NCBI RefSeq assembly: GCF_001623565.1 | Contig: NZ_CP015196.1 | Coordinates: 1,261,501 to 1,325,500, forward strand | Direction of reading: 5' to 3' | DNA: 64,000 nucleotides | Source of the DNA: Streptococcus marmotae | Lineage (GTDB): Bacteria; Bacillota; Bacilli; Lactobacillales; Streptococcaceae | Part shown: positions 9,206-18,379 of the stretch, in pieces | Layout of the letters: every line of letters begins with the position of its first letter | Position numbering within the stretch: position 1 is the stretch's first letter | Made by a program: the position numbers and the translations under genes | The notes under the pieces: generated by a model | The model's input: only the letters and a program-made list of their open reading frames with translations | The model's database searches: none | What the model was told of the DNA's origin: nothing

Positions 9206-9756
9206 GACCATTAGAAATGGCCCATCAGTTTTTAGCAGAAGTCATTACCAAGGAAGATATCGTGGTGGATGCGACCATGGGCAATGGGCATGACACTCTT
9301 TTTTTAGCTGAGAGAGCCAAAAAAGTGTTTGCATTTGATATCCAAGAACAGGCGATTGAGCAGACTCGTGTGCGTCTGGAAAAGGCTGGTCTGACCAATG
9401 CTGAGCTGATTTTAGCAGGTCATGAACAACTGGATGTCTATGTAGAAGAGGTAAAAGCAGGGATTTTTAATCTGGGTTATCTGCCAAGTGCAGACAAATC
9501 GATTATCACACAGCCCAATACGACTATTCTCGCACTTGAAAAATTATGTCAACGCTTGGTATTAGGAGGTCGAATTGCGATGATGGTCTATTATGGACAT
9601 GAGGGAGGTGTTTGTGAGCGAGATGCAGTGCTTGATTTTGTGTCTCAGCTACCACAACGAGAATTTACCGTGACGATTTATCAAACCCTCAACCAGATCA
9701 ATCACCCACCTTTCTTACTCATGCTTGAAAAATTAAAGGAATACAATCATGGATAA
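9199..9756 (+). CDS. Class I SAM-dependent methyltransferase (YtqB-like)
   Basis: 185 residues with a Rossmann SAM-binding motif DATMGNG (residues 24-30) and a second block VFAFDIQEQA. It belongs to the family annotated as putative rRNA methylases (PF06962; YtqB in Bacillus). The C-terminal NHPPFLLMLEK block is also conserved in the family. It overlaps the radical SAM gene upstream and the small coiled-coil gene downstream (8 nt), so all three are probably co-translated. The actual RNA target is not known from sequence. Confidence 0.88.
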   Translation: MLRPLEMAHQFLAEVITKEDIVVDATMGNGHDTLFLAERAKKVFAFDIQEQAIEQTRVRLEKAGLTNAELILAGHEQLDVYVEEVKAGIFNLGYLPSADKSIITQPNTTILALEKLCQRLVLGGRIAMMVYYGHEGGVCERDAVLDFVSQLPQREFTVTIYQTLNQINHPPFLLMLEKLKEYNHG

Positions 9757-10003
9757 AAAATATTTACAGGAAAAATTAGACACACTGCGAAGTAAGTATC
9801 TAGAATCAGATGCTGGTGAGCAGCTTGCAAAAAAATTTGATGATGCACATTTAAGCAAAAAAATGGTCAAAATTAAACAGAAATTGGTCAGTCTTGAAAT
9901 GGAACGGTGCCAAAAACAAATCGAGCACCGAGATGTTTCCAAAATTGATGAAAAAATCTCTGAACAAAAACTCTTATTTGAACAATGTTGTAAGGAACAA
10001 TAA
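9749..10003 (+). CDS. Small charged coiled-coil protein, unknown
   Basis: 84 residues, very rich in Lys, Glu and Leu with heptad-like spacing. It is predicted to be all-helical, cytoplasmic, and without signal or membrane segment. I do not recognise the family. The ATG overlaps the end of the methyltransferase gene by 8 nt, which supports real expression through coupling. The antiporter gene follows 12 nt after its stop. Cysteines cluster at the end (QCCKEQ). Confidence 0.65.
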   Translation: MDKKYLQEKLDTLRSKYLESDAGEQLAKKFDDAHLSKKMVKIKQKLVSLEMERCQKQIEHRDVSKIDEKISEQKLLFEQCCKEQ

Positions 10004-10015
10004 GGAGGGTAGTGG

Positions 10016-12070
10016 ATGACAATACTCCTTTATTTAATTGTATTTTTGCTGGTTTTGATTGCGTCAAATGCAGCTAATAAATTGTTTCCACGTTTGCCGT
10101 TACCATTGTTACAGATTGTTGCCGGAGTCTTGTTAGGTCTGTGTATACCACAAGGAAAGTTTCATCTTGACACGGAATTCTTTCTCGCTTTGGTCATCGG
10201 GCCGCTTCTTTTTCGTGAAGCAGAAGAAAGTGATGTCACAAGCATTTTGAAGCACTGGAAAATTGTGCTGTATCTCATTTTCCCAGTCATTTTCATTTCA
10301 ACTCTTAGCCTAGGTTATATGGCGAATTTTCTTTGGGCTAGTCTTCCGTTAGCCGCTTGTTTGGCGGCAGGAGCAGCCCTTGGTCCTACAGATTTAGTAG
10401 CCTTTTCTTCTCTATCGGATCGTTTTACATTTCCAAAGCGTGTCGAGAGCATCTTAAAGGGAGAAGGCTTGCTGAATGATGCGAGTGGATTGGTTGCTTT
10501 TCAAGTGGCGGTTGCAGCCTGGGTTACAGGTGAATTTTCACTAGAAAAAGCTAGTGTATCTCTCCTCATTTCCATTGTAGGTGGTTTTGCGATTGGAGCG
10601 ATAACGGCCTTTTTCAATTATCGATTGCATCGTCTATTGCTACATGCTCGAGCGTCTGATATTGCGAGTCAATTATTACTGGAATTAAGTCTACCCTTAC
10701 TCACTTTTTTTCTAGCTGAAGAAGTTCATGTTTCAGGGATTATTGCGGTCGTTGTTGCAGGGATTTTTAAGGCTAGTCGGTTTAAAAATATTACCTTATT
10801 GGAAGCCCAGGTTGATACAGTAACCGATACGGTTTGGGGAACTGTTACCTTTATGTTAAATGGTTCGGTCTTTATCATTTTAGGAATCGAATTGCAGATG
10901 ATTTTAGAGCCGATTTTGAGCAGTCCGATTTATGATAATCTCTTTTTAATGATGACTATTTTTGTTCTCACCTTCTTGTTGTTTAGCATCCGTTTTCTCA
11001 TGATTTATGGTTTTTATGCCTATCGGATGAAGCGCGCAAAGAAAAAGATGACCTATGCCTTGAAAGATAGTCTATTGCTGACATTTTCAGGAGTTAAGGG
11101 AACGGTTTCCATTGCAACGATTTTGTTAATTCCAGCAAGCTTAGAACGAGAATATCCTCTCTTACTCTTTCTTGTTGCAGGCGTTACCTTACTCAGTTTC
11201 TTAACGGGCTTGGTCGTATTGCCACGTCTATCTGAAAATAAGGAAGAAACGCTGGAATATCTGATGCACATCGCAATTTTAAATGACGTAGTGACGGAAT
11301 TAGAAGCGGATTTGGCACATACCAAGATTAAAGGACCACTCTATGCAGCGATTGATAATTATCATGGTCGTATCGAAAACCTGATTTTAGAGCGGGAAGA
11401 TAAGACTGTTCGAAAGGATCTGGCAAGTCTTCAACTCTTGATTCTGAGTATTGAAAATGATGGTCTTGAGCAGGCCTATGAAGAAGGAAAGATTGATGAT
11501 CGGTCCTATCACCTTTATCAGCGTTATCTTTTAGGAATGGAACAGCGAATTAACCGAAATTTTGCTTCTCGTTTTACCTATTTTTGGATTGTTTTTTGGC
11601 GTGTTTCTCGTCTTATTCTCCATGAAATTGTGACATTGGGTGCTAGATTGCGTTCTTGGCGGAAAAAGGAAAAACGCCATTTGACCAAGGAAGAAATCGA
11701 GAGTATTGCAGAGCTCTATCTTGCCAATACGGAGGTGATTGTTGAGAGTTTGGAGCATTTGAAGGGGATTTATAAAAATTCGCTGATTAATTTCTTACAG
11801 GATTCTCGCTTGCGTGAAACAGCGATTATTGGTAGTGGAGCCTTTATTGAACGGGTTATTACTCGGATGAAACCGACCAATATTGTTGAAATGCTACGTG
11901 GCTATTACCTGGAGCGTAAAATCATCTTTGAATACGAAGATCAGGGACTGATTTCGCCTAGTTACGCTAAGCGTTTGCGACAGAATGTCAATAATTTAGA
12001 AAACTATTCCCTCAAGGAAACCGTGAATACCTTGCCGTATGATATGGTGAATTACGCTAGGAAGGGATAA
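10016..12070 (+). CDS. Cation:proton antiporter, CPA1 (NhaP-type)
   Basis: 684 residues. The N-terminal 400 are a polytopic membrane domain of the CPA1 Na+/H+ exchanger family with GPTDLVA (about residues 122-128) and GEGLLNDASGLV (about 148-159), which hold the ion-translocating aspartates. The C-terminal 280 residues are a long soluble regulatory tail, rich in helices. It would expel Na+ (or K+) for protons in pH and salt homeostasis. It is preceded by AAGGAGGG and ends at a terminator, and is probably the last gene of the radical SAM operon. Confidence 0.88.
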   Translation: MTILLYLIVFLLVLIASNAANKLFPRLPLPLLQIVAGVLLGLCIPQGKFHLDTEFFLALVIGPLLFREAEESDVTSILKHWKIVLYLIFPVIFISTLSLGYMANFLWASLPLAACLAAGAALGPTDLVAFSSLSDRFTFPKRVESILKGEGLLNDASGLVAFQVAVAAWVTGEFSLEKASVSLLISIVGGFAIGAITAFFNYRLHRLLLHARASDIASQLLLELSLPLLTFFLAEEVHVSGIIAVVVAGIFKASRFKNITLLEAQVDTVTDTVWGTVTFMLNGSVFIILGIELQMILEPILSSPIYDNLFLMMTIFVLTFLLFSIRFLMIYGFYAYRMKRAKKKMTYALKDSLLLTFSGVKGTVSIATILLIPASLEREYPLLLFLVAGVTLLSFLTGLVVLPRLSENKEETLEYLMHIAILNDVVTELEADLAHTKIKGPLYAAIDNYHGRIENLILEREDKTVRKDLASLQLLILSIENDGLEQAYEEGKIDDRSYHLYQRYLLGMEQRINRNFASRFTYFWIVFWRVSRLILHEIVTLGARLRSWRKKEKRHLTKEEIESIAELYLANTEVIVESLEHLKGIYKNSLINFLQDSRLRETAIIGSGAFIERVITRMKPTNIVEMLRGYYLERKIIFEYEDQGLISPSYAKRLRQNVNNLENYSLKETVNTLPYDMVNYARKG

Positions 12071-12076
12071 GAAAAG

Positions 12077-12117
12077 ACTGGGCACCAGCCATAGTGGCTG
12101 TTTTGCTCAGTTTTTTT
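12077..12117 (+). terminator. Terminator after the antiporter gene
   Basis: Nested hairpin: outer stem ACTGGGCA / TGCTCAGT, inner stem CAGCC / GGCTG, then seven T. Confidence 0.85.
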
Positions 12118-12127
12118 CTTGCCAAAA

Positions 12128-12177
12128 TTGTTTTTATATAGTAATATATAAGGTGTATTTGTTTTATATAAAAACAA
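12128..12177 (+). promoter_or_regulatory. 13-bp inverted repeat in the marR promoter region
   Basis: Perfect arms TTGTTTTTATATA (12128-12140) and TATATAAAAACAA (12165-12177) flank AT-rich sequence with -10-like hexamers. It ends 13 nt before the MarR start. It is a good candidate for an autoregulatory operator of the regulator encoded next. Confidence 0.6.
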
Positions 12178-12190
12178 AAGGGAGTTGGTT

Positions 12191-12643
12191 ATGAAAAGTA
12201 AAAAGGGTGGGTATTTGACCCTCAAGATTCGTCTTTTAAACGGTAGGCTCTTTAATCGTTATCTATCCATGGATGAGCGAGCTTTGTATAACGCAGAGCA
12301 GGGAAAAATTTTATCAGCCCTTTGGGATAGATCGCCTCAAACAGCGACAGATTTGTCACAAGTGACAGGGTTAGCCAATAGTAGTTTGTCTCTGATGTTG
12401 AAACGTCTGGAAGAAAAAGGTCTTCTTGTTAGTCAGGTTTCGACAGAGGACAAGCGTAAGAGAATGGTAGATTTAACTCCGCTTGGTGCTAGTCAGAAGT
12501 CTGTTGGGGAAGCGATCAGTCAACAGCTGAGCGATGTTTTTTACCGTGGATTTTCAGAAAAAGAAATCGAGGCAGTAGAAGGATACTTAGAACGAATTTT
12601 GAAGAATTTAGAAGCACAAGCAAATCAGGTATTCAAACGATAA
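12191..12643 (+). CDS. MarR family transcriptional regulator
   Basis: 150-residue winged-helix regulator. The recognition helix lies in TATDLSQVTGLANSSLSLMLKRLEEKGL (about residues 50-78, quoted by segments TATDLSQVTGLANSS and LMLKRLEEKGL), and the wing has STEDKRKRMVDLTPLG. It is expected to bind DNA as a dimer and to respond to a small ligand. The ATG at 12191 has GGGAG 6 nt upstream; the TTG two codons earlier is not needed. A DinB-like gene follows after 10 nt, probably its regulatory target together with itself. Confidence 0.9.
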   Translation: MKSKKGGYLTLKIRLLNGRLFNRYLSMDERALYNAEQGKILSALWDRSPQTATDLSQVTGLANSSLSLMLKRLEEKGLLVSQVSTEDKRKRMVDLTPLGASQKSVGEAISQQLSDVFYRGFSEKEIEAVEGYLERILKNLEAQANQVFKR

Positions 12644-12653
12644 GGAGAGAGCG

Positions 12654-13163
12654 ATGCAAACAAAAGATTTATTGATTCAAACATTGGAACGTGCCGAGGA
12701 GCGCTTTTTAGAAACATTGGATATGATGAGCATTGAGGAAGCTAATACGATGCCAAATCCCTTGCTAAAATCTGTAACTTGGCTCATCTGGCATACGGCA
12801 AGAACTGTGGATTTTCAGATTGCAGATTTGGCGAAGGTAACTCCCTTATATCAATGTAATGACTGGGAGAAGCGATTCGGTTTCGATTTACCGAGCGATA
12901 CGCAGGACTGGATTCATACGGTGGAAGAAGCGCAAAAAGTACAGGTAGCAGATAAACTGTTTCTCATAGAGTATTTGCAAGAAGCAATCGCTTTTGGCAA
13001 GCACTATATCGAGGAATTAGAGGAGCAGTCTCTAGATGATGTTATTGACGAGTCTTGGGAGCCTGTGGTGACACGTGGTGTGCGTTTGGTATCAACTGTT
13101 GACGATGCAGTAATGCACTCAGGACAAGCAGTTTATACAAGACGTTTGGTGATTGGGCGATAG
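12654..13163 (+). CDS. DinB/YfiT-like four-helix protein
   Basis: 169 residues with the DinB-superfamily pattern: an N-terminal helix, then WLIWHTARTVDFQ with the first putative metal histidine, and a late VMHSGQAVYTRRL block with another. Many members are metal-dependent thiol (for example bacillithiol) transferases or are DNA-damage inducible, but this activity is not demonstrated. It starts 10 nt after the MarR gene and ends 9 nt before rarA, with AGGAG before its start. It is likely in an operon with both. Confidence 0.8.
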   Translation: MQTKDLLIQTLERAEERFLETLDMMSIEEANTMPNPLLKSVTWLIWHTARTVDFQIADLAKVTPLYQCNDWEKRFGFDLPSDTQDWIHTVEEAQKVQVADKLFLIEYLQEAIAFGKHYIEELEEQSLDDVIDESWEPVVTRGVRLVSTVDDAVMHSGQAVYTRRLVIGR

Positions 13164-13172
13164 GAGCAGTAA

Positions 13173-14507
13173 ATGGGACAAGCCAGTTTATTTGAAGAGG
13201 AGATGAATCAGAGTGCCCCACTAGCAAGCCGAGTCCGTCCTAAGACTTTAGACGAATTTGTTGGTCAAGGGCACTTAGTTGGGGAGGGGAAATTTCTACG
13301 AGAGATGATTGATAAAGACCAAATTTCTTCCATGATTTTCTGGGGACCACCGGGTGTTGGAAAGACGACGTTGGCTGAAATCATTGCAAAGACAACACGC
13401 TCTCGTTTTGTTACCTTTAGTGCTGTCATGAATGGAATTAAGGAAATTCGAGTTATCATGAATGAAGCTGAAGAATATCGCCAGCTTGGTGAGAGGACTA
13501 TTGTATTTATTGATGAAATTCATCGATTTAATAAGGCCCAGCAAGATGCCTTTTTACCTTATGTAGAAAAAGGTAGTATTATTTTAATTGGAGCGACGAC
13601 AGAAAATCCTTCTTTTGAAGTGAATTCTGCCTTACTATCAAGGACACGTGTCTTTGTTTTGAAGCAATTGACAGCTGAAGAGTTGCAGATGCTTTTAAAA
13701 CGGATGCTTCGCTCTCCACTTGCTTTTCCCGATTGGGACATTGAGGTCTCAGACAGTATTCTCAAGCAAATTGCGATTTATTCAAATGGTGATGCACGTA
13801 CAGCTCTCAATACATTAGAAATGTTGGTCATCAACAGTGAAACAAGGGATCAAAAAGTTCGGGTGACAGAAGACCTAGTGGAAACTTTGCTGGATAAAAA
13901 GACAGCCTATTATGATAAAGACGGTGAGGAGCATTACAATATCATTTCCGCACTCCACAAATCCATGAGGAATAGTGATGTGGACTCGGCTATTTATTGG
14001 TTAGGTCGGATGATTGATGGAGGCGAGGATCCTGTCTATATTGCTCGGCGTCTGCTTCGATTTGCGAGTGAAGATGTGGGTCTAGCTGATAATGGTGCTC
14101 TTAATTTAGCAGTTAACGTTTTTCAGGCTTGTCGCTACATTGGTTTACCAGAGTGTGATGTGCACTTGACGCAATGTGTCATCTATCTCTCTCTGGCCCC
14201 TAAGTCTAATGCGACTTACAAAGCACGCACAGCTGTACAAAAAGATATTAAAAAAACGATTGACGAGCCTGTTCCACTCCATTTGCGCAATGCAACGACC
14301 AAACTCATGAAAGAAGTCGGCTATGGGAAGGGGTATCAATTGGCTCATTTCTATGATGAAAAATTGACGACTATGCCAACCAGACCTGCAAGTATTAGTA
14401 ATCATGTCTATTATCAACCGACTGAAGAAGGACACGAGGCTCGAATGAAACAACGATTGGACTATATCACAGAATGGAAAAGAAGGAACGATACAGGTTT
14501 TCACTAG
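13173..14507 (+). CDS. rarA: Replication-associated recombination protein A
   Basis: 444-residue AAA+ ATPase of the RarA/MgsA/WRNIP1 family, acting at stalled replication forks. It has Walker A GPPGVGKT at residues 58-65, Walker B IVFIDEIHRFNKAQQD, and sensor 1 IGATTENPSFE, followed by the C-terminal tetramerisation domain. The N-terminus QASLFEEE may be a short clamp- or SSB-interaction tail. It follows the DinB-like gene by 9 nt. All catalytic motifs are intact. Confidence 0.95.
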   Translation: MGQASLFEEEMNQSAPLASRVRPKTLDEFVGQGHLVGEGKFLREMIDKDQISSMIFWGPPGVGKTTLAEIIAKTTRSRFVTFSAVMNGIKEIRVIMNEAEEYRQLGERTIVFIDEIHRFNKAQQDAFLPYVEKGSIILIGATTENPSFEVNSALLSRTRVFVLKQLTAEELQMLLKRMLRSPLAFPDWDIEVSDSILKQIAIYSNGDARTALNTLEMLVINSETRDQKVRVTEDLVETLLDKKTAYYDKDGEEHYNIISALHKSMRNSDVDSAIYWLGRMIDGGEDPVYIARRLLRFASEDVGLADNGALNLAVNVFQACRYIGLPECDVHLTQCVIYLSLAPKSNATYKARTAVQKDIKKTIDEPVPLHLRNATTKLMKEVGYGKGYQLAHFYDEKLTTMPTRPASISNHVYYQPTEEGHEARMKQRLDYITEWKRRNDTGFH

Positions 14508-14660
14508 GAAGGAGCAGAAATAGAGAATGCCTGGACTCCCTATTATGGCTGCACAGACTTTTGAAGTGTCCTGTACCCTCTCCATATTTTTTATAGGAAC
14601 AGAAAAACAGTCGAATGCTTCAAAAGGAGACATCCTTCTCTGCTTCCTATGTTCAGATAT
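14508..14660. other. Intergenic segment without recognised gene
   Basis: 150 bp between rarA and the repeat. I see a 9-bp inverted repeat CTTTTGAAG (14558-14566) / CTTCAAAAG (14618-14626) around a 51-nt loop but no gene or terminator with a T-run. It could be the edge of a decayed element. Confidence 0.4.
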
Positions 14661-14728
14661 CAACAGTCCGATGGACTGTTGAAGCAAAGTGAGTTAACGA
14701 CGTCAGATGTTGATTTTTGATGAGTACA
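14661..14728. repeat. BOX-like modular repeat, copy 2 (short)
   Basis: Contains the inverted repeat CAACAGTCC-GA-TGGACTGTTG, then AAGCAAAGTGAGTTAACGAC, GTCAGATGTTGATTTTTGAT and GAGTAC. The modules are the same as in the copy at 5.2-5.4 kb, without the CACAATTGAGAATTGTG palindrome. Confidence 0.7.
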
Positions 14729-14776
14729 ATCTCCACAGTCAACAATCAAGCACTAGAAAAGGAAGAAATCAAAAAA

Positions 14777-14832
14777 AAACAGACGGATTTGTGCTGCTCC
14801 GTTATTTAGGAGAAATCCAAATCTGTCTGTTT
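14777..14832 (-). terminator. Terminator of the minus-strand ABC ATPase gene
   Basis: On the minus strand the stem AAACAGACAGATTTG / CAAATCCGTCTGTTT is followed by nine T (the A-run at 14771-14779 on the plus strand). Confidence 0.8.
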
Positions 14833-14840
14833 GCATATGC

Positions 14841-15620
14841 TTATATTAGTGGTTTGATAAAGAGTCGGTCTTCACCAAGTGAAATCAGCTCCACCTGCTG
14901 GTCATAAAATTGACTCAGAATATCAGGGATTAGAATGTCTTCTTTTGGACCTTTCGCAAGAATTTTGCCTTCTTTGAGTAGGAGGACATGCGTAAAGGAT
15001 TGGGTAATTTCTTCGGCATGATGGGTCACATAGATAATCGCTGGCGCTTCAGGAAGTTGACAAATTTGTTCGATATGCTTGAGTAGGCGTTCACGGGCGA
15101 GTAAATCAAGACCAACCGTTGCTTCATCTAAAATCAACAGCTGAGGTTTTTCCATGAGACTACGGGCAATGAGCAGTAGTTGGCGCTCTCCTTGAGATAA
15201 GCTAGCATAAGTGCGACCAATCAGATGAGCAGCATCAATCCTGTCTAGCATATCCTTTGCTTCCTGCAATTCCTTTTCACCATATTTACGATAGAGAATA
15301 GACGATTTATATTTTCCAGTGAGGACAATTTGCTCTGCGTACAGATCAGTCGGAAAGCGTTCGGCTAAAAAGGATCCGACAATCCCAATCTTGGTCCGTA
15401 AACTTGGAATGTCACCCTTTCCAAATTCAATATCAAGAACGCTCAATTCACCAGAACTCTTCCAAAATTCAGCTGTTAAAATACGCAATAAGGTCGATTT
15501 ACCAGCTCCGTTTAAACCCAGAACAGCCCATTGCTCTCCTTTAGCATATTCCCATGAAAGGTTGTCTAAAATAGTTTTTCCCTGTCTACGATAGGAAAGA
15601 TTGCGCATTGAAAGAATCAT
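14841..15620 (-). CDS. ABC transporter ATP-binding protein (YlmA-like)
   Basis: 259-residue stand-alone ATPase with Walker A GLNGAGKS (residues 35-42), signature LSQGERQ and Walker B LLILDEAT followed by VTHHAEEI. The type resembles YlmA/PhrA-like ATPases whose role is unclear; no membrane partner is encoded alongside. It is monocistronic, ending at its own terminator. It could be part of a transporter encoded elsewhere or have a non-transport function. Confidence 0.82.
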   Translation of the reverse strand: MILSMRNLSYRRQGKTILDNLSWEYAKGEQWAVLGLNGAGKSTLLRILTAEFWKSSGELSVLDIEFGKGDIPSLRTKIGIVGSFLAERFPTDLYAEQIVLTGKYKSSILYRKYGEKELQEAKDMLDRIDAAHLIGRTYASLSQGERQLLLIARSLMEKPQLLILDEATVGLDLLARERLLKHIEQICQLPEAPAIIYVTHHAEEITQSFTHVLLLKEGKILAKGPKEDILIPDILSQFYDQQVELISLGEDRLFIKPLI

Positions 15621-15693
15621 AAACTACCTCGTTTTCAACTCATTTCCACTATTATATCATAGAAATGTGCCACAAGGATCGGCGAAAGGAATC

Positions 15694-16455
15694 TTATTGA
15701 TGTTTAGCGATGAATGTGCGTATGCTTTTATCAAACAAGAGACCAAAGGAGGTTGGTTTTTCTAAATCCTCTGTTGAGGCATTGGCTATTCCAATCATAT
15801 CGCCATTTTTATTGAATAAGGGGGAACCTGATGACCCACTAGCGATAGGAGCAGTATAGGTGAGGAAGTTTCCGTCAATTTCTTTAATCATTCCCTGACT
15901 ATCCCATAAGGTGCCAGGCTCTTTATCACCTGGATAGCCGACTGCTCGGATAAAATCAGAGACCTTTGTTTTGTCCGTTGTGTCAAGACTAGCCATTTTT
16001 TGAATGGTAAGGTGGCTCAGTTCTTTGTTGGAAGTGATGGGTTTTTGGAGTTTGACAATGCCAACATCCATACTTTCATCTTCTGGGGCAATGAACTCTT
16101 TGATAGGGAGGTCCACCTGTTTACCCTGTTGATCAACAGTTCGAACGACAGCTGCGTCTGCTTTTGCAAGACCAGTGACAACATGACGATTGGTCAGCAA
16201 TGTATCTGGGGAGATAAAGACCCCTGTACCGTGCCCTTTTGCATTTTCTATTGATTGGATTAAGGCAATGCCGTTGTAAGTGCTAGTGGCAATATCTTGG
16301 ATTTGGGTCCGACTGCTGATGGTTTCCTTGTTGCTGGAAGTTGTGGTTTGAGGTGCAGGCTTTGTCTGCTTAGCTGAGCAAGCAGTCAGGAAAAGTCCGC
16401 TGGTTGATACGAGTAGGCCCACAAGTGCCAATTGACAAAATCGGTTTGGTTTCAT
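15694..16455 (-). CDS. Lipoprotein trypsin-like serine protease (V8-type)
   Basis: 253-residue S1/V8-type protease. The N-terminal signal ends in lipobox LTAC (residues 23-26), so it should be lipid-anchored outside the membrane through C26. A Ser/Thr-rich linker follows, then the protease domain with H91 (TNRHVV), D130 (SMDVGIV) and S209 (GSSGSP), a complete triad. The GxSGSP form is that of staphylococcal V8/exfoliative-type enzymes. It is monocistronic. The substrate is unknown; a surface quality-control or virulence role is inference. Confidence 0.88.
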   Translation of the reverse strand: MKPNRFCQLALVGLLVSTSGLFLTACSAKQTKPAPQTTTSSNKETISSRTQIQDIATSTYNGIALIQSIENAKGHGTGVFISPDTLLTNRHVVTGLAKADAAVVRTVDQQGKQVDLPIKEFIAPEDESMDVGIVKLQKPITSNKELSHLTIQKMASLDTTDKTKVSDFIRAVGYPGDKEPGTLWDSQGMIKEIDGNFLTYTAPIASGSSGSPLFNKNGDMIGIANASTEDLEKPTSFGLLFDKSIRTFIAKHQ

Positions 16456-16673
16456 GAATGTTCTCCTTTATAGGTTTCATTTACTATCATCTTATCAGAT
16501 TCATCTCACTATCCTCTATGCCTCTTGCAATTTTCATCTATTTTTTGATTTGGAAGCAAAATAGCAAAACCGATTGCTGGTAACAGTTCGGGAAATGTGC
16601 CTTCAAGTGGAGCAATTGCCACTATTTTAGCGACTTTAGTAGAATCTAAGTGACAAGAATGTAAAAAAAGTGG

Positions 16674-16679
16674 TATAAT
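16674..16679 (+). promoter_or_regulatory. Promoter -10 of the CorC-type gene
   Basis: Extended -10 TGGTATAAT with a weak -35 (GTGACA) about 18 nt upstream. Confidence 0.55.
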
Positions 16680-16715
16680 AATACTATTATATTTTTTATA
16701 GGAGATACACACATC

Positions 16716-18074
16716 ATGGAAGACCCTGGTAGTCAGACCATTCATTTACAAATTTTATTATTGCTTTTATTAACCTTACTCAATGCCTTTTTCTCAGCTT
16801 CTGAGATGGCTCTTGTTTCTCTCAACCGTTCCCGTGTAGAACAAAAAGCGGCTGAGGGAGAAAAGAAATTTATTCGTTTATTACATGTACTAGAAAATCC
16901 CAATCATTTTTTATCGACGATTCAAGTCGGAATTACCTTCATCAGTATCCTGTCAGGGGCGAGCCTAGCAGGTGACTTAGGGACGGTATTTGCTGGCTGG
17001 TTAGGAAATTCTGCGACAGCACAGACTGCTGGCTATTGGCTTGCACTTGCCTTGTTGACCTTTATTTCAATCGTCTTAGGAGAATTATATCCTAAGCGAA
17101 TTGCCATGAATATGAAGGAAAATTTAGCGGTCATTTCAGCGCCAATTATTCTCTTTTTAGGGAAGCTTGTTAGTCCCTTTGTGTGGCTTTTGTCAGCAGC
17201 GACCAACCTCATCAGTCGCATAACACCGATGGAGTTTGACGATGCTGATGAGAAGATGACCCGTGATGAAATCGAGTACATTTTAACCACACAGAGTGAG
17301 GAAACTTTAGATGCAGATGAAATTGAAATGTTGCAGGGGATTTTTTCACTGGATGAAATGATGGCACGTGAAGTCATGGTACCGCGTACGGATGCCTTCA
17401 TGGTCGATATTGAAGACGATACAGCAACGATTATGGCGGAAATTTTGAAGCAGAATTTCTCGCGGATTCCAGTTTATGACGGAGATAAGGATAATGTTGT
17501 TGGGTTGATTCATACCAAGCGTATCTTGGCGGAAGGCTTTTCCACTGGTTTTGAAAATTTAAATATCCGACGGATTTTACAAGAACCACTCTTTGTACCA
17601 GAGACGATCTTTGTGGATGACTTATTAAAGGCTTTGCGCAATACTCAAAATCAAATGGCTATTCTACTTGATGAGTACGGTGGTGTGGCAGGAATTGTGA
17701 CTTTAGAAGATCTGCTTGAGGAAATCGTGGGAGAAATTGACGATGAAACGGATAAGACAGAGATTTTTGTTCGAGAAATTGGAGAACACACCTATATTGT
17801 TCAAGGAAATATGACCTTAAATGACTTCAATGAACATTTTGGGACAGAGTTGGAAAGCGATGATGTAGATACGATTGCAGGCTTCTATCTGACAGGTTTA
17901 GGGACAATTCCAAGTCAAGAAGAAAAAGAAGCCTATGAGGTCGATAATCACGGCTATCACTTGGTTATGATCAATGATAAGGTCAAAAATGGTCGTGTGA
18001 CCAAGTTGAAAATGATACTGACACCTCTTGAAGCTGAAGAGGATATGAAAGATAGAAAAGAAAAGAAAGACTGA
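16716..18074 (+). CDS. Hemolysin-family/CorC-type membrane protein with CBS domains
   Basis: 452 residues. An N-terminal DUF21/CNNM transmembrane domain of about 4 helices (residues 9-150) is followed by two CBS domains (about 205-330; MVPRTDAFMVD and ILLDEYGGVAGIVTLEDLLEE) and a C-terminal CorC/HlyC domain. Homologues are linked to Mg2+ or other divalent cation efflux. The historic label hemolysin is not evidence of lysis. It is monocistronic, with a promoter just upstream and a terminator after the stop. Confidence 0.9.
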   Translation: MEDPGSQTIHLQILLLLLLTLLNAFFSASEMALVSLNRSRVEQKAAEGEKKFIRLLHVLENPNHFLSTIQVGITFISILSGASLAGDLGTVFAGWLGNSATAQTAGYWLALALLTFISIVLGELYPKRIAMNMKENLAVISAPIILFLGKLVSPFVWLLSAATNLISRITPMEFDDADEKMTRDEIEYILTTQSEETLDADEIEMLQGIFSLDEMMAREVMVPRTDAFMVDIEDDTATIMAEILKQNFSRIPVYDGDKDNVVGLIHTKRILAEGFSTGFENLNIRRILQEPLFVPETIFVDDLLKALRNTQNQMAILLDEYGGVAGIVTLEDLLEEIVGEIDDETDKTEIFVREIGEHTYIVQGNMTLNDFNEHFGTELESDDVDTIAGFYLTGLGTIPSQEEKEAYEVDNHGYHLVMINDKVKNGRVTKLKMILTPLEAEEDMKDRKEKKD

Positions 18075-18092
18075 GCGATGGCTTAGTCTTTT
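18066..18092 (+). terminator. Terminator after the CorC-type gene
   Basis: Stem AAAGACTGAGC / GCTTAGTCTTT with a 4-nt loop, overlapping the stop codon. The following 230 bp hold nothing I recognise until the pflA promoter. Confidence 0.8.
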
Positions 18093-18342
18093 GTTATATC
18101 AACCATAGTTAGTCCCTTTGAATCTATTAGCTCATTAACGCATCTTACCTAACTCCAGTCATGCTCTAAATAAAGAATCATGTTGGTAAAAAATAAACGT
18201 TTCTGATTGTTGTGTCAGTATAAGAAACATCCCTAAATCTGAATGTGCTTTTAAGAAAGTAGGAAGGAATAGTGAGAAGTGTGTCTTCAGCAGGAATATT
18301 TTCCTATTCAAAGTCATTCATACAAACGCTTTCCTAATTTTA

Positions 18343-18351
18343 TGGTATAAT
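18343..18351 (+). promoter_or_regulatory. pflA promoter
   Basis: Extended -10 TGGTATAAT. A weak CcpA-site-like TACAAACGCTTTCC (18321-18334, 11 of 14) covers the -35 region, which would fit carbon control of formate metabolism. Confidence 0.55.
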
Positions 18352-18379
18352 AAAGCTAGTAAGAAGTGAGGAAGAGAAA

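Noticed and set aside
14145-14687. 180-codon minus-strand reading frame
   Set aside because: Most of it is antisense to rarA and it lacks a good start and RBS. The part beyond rarA is repeat and unassigned sequence.
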